64,000 bases of DNA from JBGPHT01 sp041484525. Its GTDB lineage: Bacteria > Acidobacteriota > Terriglobia > Bryobacterales > Bryobacteraceae. Shown piece after piece: positions 58,866-64,000 of this stretch; position 1 is the first letter of the stretch; every line of letters begins with the position of its first letter. Below the pieces are notes generated by a model. The model saw only the letters and a list, made by a program, of their open reading frames with translations, made no database searches and had not been told where the DNA came from. The DNA is taken from positions 8,815-72,814 of the forward strand of contig JBGPHT010000021.1 of assembly GCA_041484525.1 (NCBI GenBank). The letters are read 5' to 3'. A program made the translations under genes and the position numbers.

Positions 58866-59451
58866 CGAACTCCAGGAGTTGTGGCAGAACCAGCAGACGC
58901 CGTTCCGCCCGGCAGTAGACACCGTGTCCCTGACGCGCGGCTTCCGCAACTTCGGCCGCCGCCAGAACGCGATCAACGCCGCCAAGCTCGCGCTCATCCT
59001 GGTCCAGGTCGGCTGGATGTTCTTCACTCTGCGGAGAGTGGGCGCGTTGGCCCTCACCGGCGCTGCCTTCATCGCCGCCGGGGAAGCGGTTTTCCTGGCG
59101 CTCGATTGGCGCAGCCAGTTCGGCATTGCGCGCAGCACCTTCGCCAATCCGTCCGTAGTCTTCATCGAAGGCACCATCGAACGCCTTCGCCGCCAGCGGC
59201 GCCCGCTAAGCGGCTACCTCTGGATCCTCCTGCTCAGCATCACCTGCGGACTGAACCTGATTCTCTGGGACAGCCGGCCGCACGGCGCGCCCCTCCGCAC
59301 TCTCAAGGTGCACGCCGGTTTTACCGGATTTGCGCTGATCTGTTACCGCTTCGGCCTGTGGATACGCAGCCGTCGCTTTGAAAGCGAATGCCGCCCGCTG
59401 ATCGCGCAGCTCACAGCCATGCGCCAGGAATTGGAGGAACGCTCCCAATGA
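58852..59451 (+). CDS. Inner-membrane protein, possible anti-sigma partner
   Basis: 199 residues. A cytoplasmic N-terminal segment of about 40 residues (MVRFDELQELWQNQQTPFRP) precedes hydrophobic helices (NAAKLALILVQVGWMFFTL, VGALALTGAAFIAAGEAVFL, SGYLWILLLSITCGLNLIL, VHAGFTGFALICYRFGLWI). The short N-terminal domain before the membrane, together with the 14-bp overlap with the sigma gene, fits an anti-sigma role, but no zinc-binding anti-sigma motif is seen. Its stop overlaps the next ATG. Confidence 0.7.
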   Translation: MVRFDELQELWQNQQTPFRPAVDTVSLTRGFRNFGRRQNAINAAKLALILVQVGWMFFTLRRVGALALTGAAFIAAGEAVFLALDWRSQFGIARSTFANPSVVFIEGTIERLRRQRRPLSGYLWILLLSITCGLNLILWDSRPHGAPLRTLKVHAGFTGFALICYRFGLWIRSRRFESECRPLIAQLTAMRQELEERSQ

Positions 59452-61022
59452 ACATGCACCTCTTAAGCGAGCTGGTGAAGCTCCGGTACAAGCTGATGTG
59501 GGCCAAGACGCGCTCGCGCAACGGCAAGATCGCGATCTTCTTCACCGGCTACCTGCTGCTAGTCCTGCTGCTGGCTCTCTTCGGCGCGGGCGGGGCCGGC
59601 GCCGGCTTCAAGGCCGTGCGCATGGGCCAGGGGGCGCTAGTCGCGCAGATCGTGCTGACGGCAGTGTTCGTCCAGGCAATCATGGCGAGCATCCTGCTCG
59701 GGTTCGGCATGAACGCCGTGTTCACCGACGTCGAGCTGCGCCGCTACCCCGTCCCCGCGCTCGATCGCCGCGCGGCGCGCCACTTGATCGGCATCGTCGA
59801 CCCGTTCTGGCTGCTTGTCCTCATCGTCGAATTGGGCCTCTTCTTCGGCCTCTACGTCGCCGGCGCGGCCGGCTTCTGGTTTGGCTTCCTCTCCGTGATC
59901 CTGTTGTTGGCTACGAATTACCTGGCGGCGCGCGTCATCGGCATGCTGGTCGACCGGCTCATGCAGGGCAAGTCCGGCCCCATGATCATGCTGATCCTCA
60001 TCCTGAGTCTCTCCATGCTGCCGGCCACGCTGGCTCCGATCCTGAAGAAGAACCCGGCGGCCGTTCAGCAGATCACGCAGGCGCTATTTTACTCGCCCAC
60101 TTTCAGCGCCGCCGCGGCCATGACGCAGCCGGCCGGCGCGGCGTTCTACGGCCTCGGCAGAGTGCTCTGGTGGACCATCGGCATCGCCCTCGTGCTGGTG
60201 TGGATTGAAAAACGCCCGGCTCGGGTCCGCCAAGCCGAAACCGTCAAGATGGCCTGGGAGAGCCCCTTCGATCGCGTGGCGAGCTGGTTCGGCCCTGCGG
60301 ACGCGCCGCTGGTTTCCAACTGGCTGCGCTTCTACCTGCGCAACACGCGCTGCCGCACCATCATGATGCTCACACTTCCGCTGGCGGCGTTCCTGACCTT
60401 CAATTTCGGCCGCCAGGGTACCAGCCCGCAGAAGTTTTTTACCGTAGCGCTGGGCAGCTTCGCCCTGGTGCCGTTCATGGGAACGTCGCGGATCGCGGTC
60501 AACCAGTTTGGCTATGTCGGCGGAGCGTTCCGGCGTTTCTTTCTGTTTCCCATCGATCCCGCGGCGGCACTGCGCACCGGCAGCTATTCGTCGATGCTGC
60601 TGGGCGCCGCGCTCATCCCGGTGGCGGCCGCGGCATGGCTCATCTTCAGCCCGCTTCCCTTCGACGCGCGCCAGGTGATCATGCTGCTGGGCAGCGGACT
60701 CACCAGCCTGTTCCTGTTCCACGGTCTCGGCTTGTGGTGCACCATTTTCGGCCCGCGCAAAGGGAACTATAACAGCAGCCTCGGCAACGACCTCTCGGCA
60801 TTGGGCAATGTAATCGTGATCGGCGGCGTCTTCAGCGCCATCATACTGCCGCAGGTTCTGGCGAAGAAGGCGCCCTTCGCGGTTCAGCCGCAGAACTGGT
60901 GGATTCCTTTTGCCGCCGCGCTGCCGGCATTTCTTTTTTACGTGTATTCCCTGCGGGCCGTTGGCAAGCTCTTCGTTGAGCGCCGCGAGTCCCTGCTCGC
61001 AGTAGTGGAAGGACGGGAGTAA
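59448..61022 (+). CDS. ABC transporter permease
   Basis: 524 residues with about ten to twelve hydrophobic segments (IAIFFTGYLLLVLLLALFGAG, LVAQIVLTAVFVQAIMASIL, PFWLLVLIVELGLFFGLYVAG, FLSVILLLATNYLAARVIG, LFLFHGLGLWCTIFGPRKGN). It matches large ABC-2-like permeases of Acidobacteriota. The start is ATG 59448, overlapping the previous stop (ATGA); the frame extending to 59388 is read-through. It is followed 2 bp later by its ATPase. The cargo is unknown. Confidence 0.85.
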   Translation: MNMHLLSELVKLRYKLMWAKTRSRNGKIAIFFTGYLLLVLLLALFGAGGAGAGFKAVRMGQGALVAQIVLTAVFVQAIMASILLGFGMNAVFTDVELRRYPVPALDRRAARHLIGIVDPFWLLVLIVELGLFFGLYVAGAAGFWFGFLSVILLLATNYLAARVIGMLVDRLMQGKSGPMIMLILILSLSMLPATLAPILKKNPAAVQQITQALFYSPTFSAAAAMTQPAGAAFYGLGRVLWWTIGIALVLVWIEKRPARVRQAETVKMAWESPFDRVASWFGPADAPLVSNWLRFYLRNTRCRTIMMLTLPLAAFLTFNFGRQGTSPQKFFTVALGSFALVPFMGTSRIAVNQFGYVGGAFRRFFLFPIDPAAALRTGSYSSMLLGAALIPVAAAAWLIFSPLPFDARQVIMLLGSGLTSLFLFHGLGLWCTIFGPRKGNYNSSLGNDLSALGNVIVIGGVFSAIILPQVLAKKAPFAVQPQNWWIPFAAALPAFLFYVYSLRAVGKLFVERRESLLAVVEGRE

Positions 61023-61024
61023 CC

Positions 61025-61804
61025 ATGAACCCCCCAGCGGACGGAGTCCGGATCGATGGCCTCATCAAGAAGTATGGAAACACCGTGGCGGTGGAGAACC
61101 TGTCCCTGCGCGTGCCCGCCGGCAGCATGTTCGGCTTCCTGGGTCCCAACGGCTCGGGCAAGAGCACTACCATCGGCTGCCTCACGGGTCTGCTCGACCC
61201 CACCGCCGGCCGCATCGAAATCCTGGGACAGCCCTTCACCACCGAAAGCGCCGCGCTCAAGCGCCGCATGGGCGTGATGCCGGAAACGCTCGGCCTGTTC
61301 GAACCGCTCTACGCGCACGAATTCCTGGCTTTCGTGGCGCGCATGTTCGGCCTGGATGAAGTCACCACGCGCAAGCGCGTCACAGAGCTACTGGCGGCGC
61401 TCGAGCTGACCGACGCCTCGAAGATGCTCTCCGAATACTCGACGGGAATGCGCAAGCGCGTGGCGTTCGCCGCCGCCGTGATCCACACGCCGGATGTGTT
61501 GTTCCTGGACGAGCCCTTCGAAAGCATCGACCCCGCCGGCGTGTCACTGATGAAACAGTGGCTGCGCCGCTTCACCGACCAGGGCCGGACAGTCTTCATC
61601 ACCAGTCACGTGCTTGAAACCGTGGAGCGCTTGTGCACCGATGTCGCCATCATCACCAAGCCCGGCAAGCTGGTTTGGCAAGGTGACATTACGGTGCTTG
61701 CGCACGATGGCACGATCGATTATGACGGCCAGAAGTTCACGGCCTTGGAGCCGCTGTTTCTGCACCTGACCGGCGAACGCTACGCCGATTTGAACTGGCT
61801 GTAG
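61025..61804 (+). CDS. ABC transporter ATP-binding protein
   Basis: 259 residues, ABC-2/CcmA-like. Walker A is GPNGSGKST (residues 40-48), signature YSTGMRKRVAFAAA, Walker B VLFLDEPFE, and the H-loop lies in VFITSHVLETVE. It powers the adjacent permease. The last gene of the sigma-permease-ATPase run begins two bases after the permease stop. Confidence 0.95.
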   Translation: MNPPADGVRIDGLIKKYGNTVAVENLSLRVPAGSMFGFLGPNGSGKSTTIGCLTGLLDPTAGRIEILGQPFTTESAALKRRMGVMPETLGLFEPLYAHEFLAFVARMFGLDEVTTRKRVTELLAALELTDASKMLSEYSTGMRKRVAFAAAVIHTPDVLFLDEPFESIDPAGVSLMKQWLRRFTDQGRTVFITSHVLETVERLCTDVAIITKPGKLVWQGDITVLAHDGTIDYDGQKFTALEPLFLHLTGERYADLNWL

Positions 61805-61849
61805 GTCAACATCGCAGCGCTTGCCGGCGCCACGTAGTAGAATGGCCGC

Positions 61850-63187
61850 TTGCCGCCCATCAACGGTCCGTACCTCGTTCTGATCACCGTCGTGTCGATC
61901 GCCCTGCTCCTCACACTCATCCTGGCAGTCAAGCTGCATGCGTTTCTGTCCCTGCTCATCTCCAGCATGGTGCTCGGTCTCGCCGCCGGCATGTCGCCCG
62001 ACAAGGTCCTGAAGTCCATGCAGGCCGGCTTCGGCGACGCCCTGGGCTTCATCGCGGTGGTGGTCGGGCTGGGCGCCATGATCGGCCGATTCCTGGAACA
62101 CTCGGGCGGCGGACGCGCGCTCGCCGATTGGCTGCTGGATAAATTCGGCAAAGAGCGTGCGGCGCTCGCCCTGCTGGTGGCCGCGTTCCTGGTGGGTCTG
62201 CCTATCTTCTTCGAAGTCGGCGTGGTGATCCTGGGACCGCTGGTGCTCAGCGTCGCCCGTGAAACCAAACGCTCCGTGTTGTTCTACGCCCTGCCCATGC
62301 TGGCGGCCCTCACCATGACGCATTCGCTGGTGCCGCCGCATCCAGCGCCCGCCGCCGCATCGCAATTGCTCGGCGGCGATCTGGGAAGCACCATCCTCTA
62401 CGGCATCGCGGTCTCGATCCCCATGGCCGTCGTGGGCGGGTTGTTCTACGGCTCTTGGATCGCGCGGCGCATCTACGTTCCGGTGCCGGAGGCGGTGGTC
62501 GCCGTGGAACCGCCGCGCGATACTCCCGCTCCTCCTATCCCGGTCATCATCCTGCTGCTGATTCTCCCGGTACTCCTGATCTTCGGCGCCACCATCGCTA
62601 CGCTCGCCAAGGTTCCGTTCCGCCAGGTGGCCGTTTTCCTCGGCCACCCGTTCACCGCGCTCACCGTCACCGCCTTGGTGGCGATTTACTTTTTCGGAAT
62701 CCGCCGCGGCGTCACGCGCGAGAACGCAATGAAGATGGCCGCCGATTCGCTCGCTCCCATGGGCGCGCTCCTCTGCATCATGGGCGGCGGCGGCGCGTTC
62801 AAACAAGTGATCGTGGATTGCGGCGTCGGCCCCTACGCCGGCAAACTTCTCATGAGTTCCGCCATCTCGCCCTTGATCGTGGTGTGGATCATCGCCGCCG
62901 CCATGCGCATCGCGCAAGGCTCCGCCACCGTCGCCATCATCACGGCGGCTGGAATCGCGGCGCCCATCGTGAAGGGCATCCCCGGCTACAGCCCCGACTT
63001 CCTGATTCTGGCGCTGTGCTGCGGCGGCTCCGGCTTTTCCCAGGTCAGCGATTCCGGCTTCTGGCTGGTCAATCAATACTTCGGCATGACGGTGCCGCAG
63101 ACGCTGAAGTCGTGGACCGTCATGAAAATCATCGCGTCCATCACTGGACTCGCTATCGTGCTGGCCGCGCACGCGCTGCTACGATAG
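61850..63187 (+). CDS. GntP-family (gluconate-type) permease
   Basis: 445 residues, mostly transmembrane (about 12-14 helices). GntP-like stretches include YLVLITVVSIALLLTLILAV, LHAFLSLLISSMVLGLAAGM, GGGRALADWLLDKFGKERAAL, PIFFEVGVVILGPLVLSVAR, VPPHPAPAAASQLL and AAMRIAQGSATVAIITAAGI with the later GFSQVSDSGFWLVNQYFG. It is a proton symporter for gluconate or other sugar acids. The TTG start at 61850 is the earliest in frame and has no clear ribosome-binding site. It lies 45 bp after the ATPase gene and 4 bp before ppa. Confidence 0.93.
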   Translation: MPPINGPYLVLITVVSIALLLTLILAVKLHAFLSLLISSMVLGLAAGMSPDKVLKSMQAGFGDALGFIAVVVGLGAMIGRFLEHSGGGRALADWLLDKFGKERAALALLVAAFLVGLPIFFEVGVVILGPLVLSVARETKRSVLFYALPMLAALTMTHSLVPPHPAPAAASQLLGGDLGSTILYGIAVSIPMAVVGGLFYGSWIARRIYVPVPEAVVAVEPPRDTPAPPIPVIILLLILPVLLIFGATIATLAKVPFRQVAVFLGHPFTALTVTALVAIYFFGIRRGVTRENAMKMAADSLAPMGALLCIMGGGGAFKQVIVDCGVGPYAGKLLMSSAISPLIVVWIIAAAMRIAQGSATVAIITAAGIAAPIVKGIPGYSPDFLILALCCGGSGFSQVSDSGFWLVNQYFGMTVPQTLKSWTVMKIIASITGLAIVLAAHALLR

Positions 63188-63191
63188 CAGG

Positions 63192-63740
63192 GTGAGCGTC
63201 CGACTGTACGACATCGAGCCCGGCCCCGACTGCCCCGAAATCGTCCGCATGATCGTGGAGATCCCGAAGAATTCCAGCAACAAATACGAGTACGACGGCG
63301 AGCTCGGCGTCTTCCGCCTCGACCGCGCGCTCTACTCGGCCGTTCACTATCCCGGCGACTACGGCTTCATCCCCGGCACCCTCGCCATGGATCACGACCC
63401 GCTCGACGTCCTGGTATTGGTGGACGAGCCGAGCTTTCCCGGCGTCATGATCTCGGTGCGTCCTGTCGGTCTCCTCGACATGGTGGATCAGGACGAGCCC
63501 GACCAGAAGATCCTGGCCGTTCCCAATAGCAACCCGCGCTTCGACCAGGTCCACACGATTGACCAGGTCTTCCCGCACAACCTGCGCGAGATCGAGCACT
63601 TCTTCGCGATATATAAGGAGCTGGAAGGCAAGCGCACGGAAATGCGCGGATGGCGCGGTCCCCGGGAAGCCCGAGATCTGATCCGCGCCTGCCGCGAGCA
63701 GTATTTGATGAAGCACCACCCGCTCCCTGAGGGAGGGTGA
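63192..63740 (+). CDS. ppa: Inorganic pyrophosphatase (family I)
   Basis: 182 residues. It hydrolyses pyrophosphate to phosphate in the cytoplasm. Family I marks are present: EIPKNSSNKYEYDGELG, HYPGDYGFIPGTLAMDHDPLDVLVL with the DxDPxD metal cluster (DHDPLD), and later VDQDEPDQKILAVP and HFFAIYKELEGK. The GTG start at 63192 follows AGCAGG. It is 4 bp after the GntP gene and probably co-transcribed. Confidence 0.96.
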   Translation: MSVRLYDIEPGPDCPEIVRMIVEIPKNSSNKYEYDGELGVFRLDRALYSAVHYPGDYGFIPGTLAMDHDPLDVLVLVDEPSFPGVMISVRPVGLLDMVDQDEPDQKILAVPNSNPRFDQVHTIDQVFPHNLREIEHFFAIYKELEGKRTEMRGWRGPREARDLIRACREQYLMKHHPLPEGG

Positions 63741-63840
63741 AAGAATACGGGGAAGCGCCCAGCATATCGTTTCAGCAAGACATATTAATAGAATCCTGTT
63801 TGCCGCTGGGTACAACGTTTCCGTGAGGGGCTCGTGGACA

Positions 63841-63869
63841 ATCTGCGCTTATCTGCGTTCATCTGGTGC
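63841..63869 (+). repeat. Dispersed ATCTGCG repeat, copy matching the vapC MITE
   Basis: 29 bp identical to 50269-50297 (built of ATCTGCGCTT and ATCTGCGTTC units, ending ATCTGGTGC). No matching left arm or MITE ends surround it here. Confidence 0.8.
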
Positions 63870-64000
63870 GCCAGGAAAAGCCTGGCTGATCTAGTGAGAT
63901 GAAAGGATCTCACCATGTAGATTATCCGTTCGACATGTAGCTATCGAGCGCAGTGCGGAGCAATCCGTAAGGCGAAGCCTCGAAATGCGAACCTGCGAGC
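63866..64000 (+). other. Possible 5' end of a group II intron (runs off the right edge)
   Basis: From GTGCG (63866-63870), the usual 5' boundary sequence of bacterial group II introns, the DNA turns into a chain of short hairpins: GCCAGG/CCTGGC (loop AAAA), GTGAGAT/ATCTCAC (loop GAAAGG), CATGT/ACATG and GGC/GCC. No coding frame is present. A structured RNA is clear. The intron identity is inferred from the boundary and the hairpin-rich, GCGAACC-containing style of domain I. Confidence 0.42.

Noticed and set aside
61544..63172. 542-residue minus-strand open frame
   Set aside because: Asp/His/Arg/Gln-rich antisense shadow of the ABC ATPase and GntP genes, with no domain or start signal.
1..64000. 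CRISPR arrays or rRNA genes
   Set aside because: No regularly spaced direct repeats with unique spacers and no rRNA-like sequence were seen anywhere in the window.

Overview
The window looks like chromosome from a GC-rich Acidobacteriota bacterium, most like Solibacter/Bryobacteraceae. This is inferred from gene content, not from a marker-gene tree. The pointers are three very large Oar-like TonB-dependent receptors with an N-terminal carboxypeptidase-regulatory domain, a TIGR03437-type C-terminal domain on an IPT/TIG repeat protein, DUF1080 and DUF4159 proteins, Tat-exported hydrolases, BNR/VPS10-type and NHL/YVTN propellers, and many small secreted proteins.

Layout. 1-4.8 kb: a TPR protein running off the left edge and an Oar-like receptor (minus). 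5-9.6 kb: a decayed S41-like gene, a lipoprotein made of five exact 62-residue repeats, a DUF1080 protein and a Tat-exported phosphonatase-like HAD protein. 9.6-12 kb: a porin and a CuA-type cupredoxin, divergent from a DtxR/MntR-family regulator. 12.3-13.6 kb: a solitary RlmJ-like methyltransferase-fold gene. 13.7-24.9 kb: Tat glycosidase-like and BNR proteins, a membrane protein, a 1131-residue IPT protein and a YVTN propeller. 25.0-27.5 kb: tRNA-Ser(GGA) carrying an integrated 2.4-kb element with a single reverse-transcriptase gene, bounded by a 22-bp duplication of the tRNA 3' end. 27.6-33 kb: an NHL protein and an RND efflux pair. 33-42 kb: two more Oar-like receptors. 42-45 kb: DUF4159, TPR, an FKBP-DinB fusion and a probable selenocysteine-containing ArsC/Spx-family protein. 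45-50 kb: a minus-strand run (small protein, amidohydrolase, NarL/NarX-type two-component pair, split transketolase). 50-50.8 kb: a vapBC module whose vapC is split by a MITE-like insertion. 51-55 kb: PHP-domain protein, hemB, a 46-residue zinc-ribbon protein, serS and a small secreted protein. 55.5-57.2 kb: an unrecognised two-gene islet. 57.7-63.7 kb: WXXGXW protein, ECF sigma factor with an inner-membrane partner, ABC transporter, GntP permease and pyrophosphatase. The right edge holds a dispersed repeat followed by what may be the 5' end of a group II intron.

The core reads as a heterotroph's polymer and solute uptake and export equipment, with housekeeping genes (serS, hemB, ppa) among it. 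The most unusual items are the tRNA-embedded reverse-transcriptase element, the UGA-containing ArsC-like gene with a SECIS-like hairpin, the exactly reconstructable vapC/MITE insertion, and the 55-57 kb gene pair. No similarity search could be run. Family assignments rest on motifs and architecture recognised by eye.
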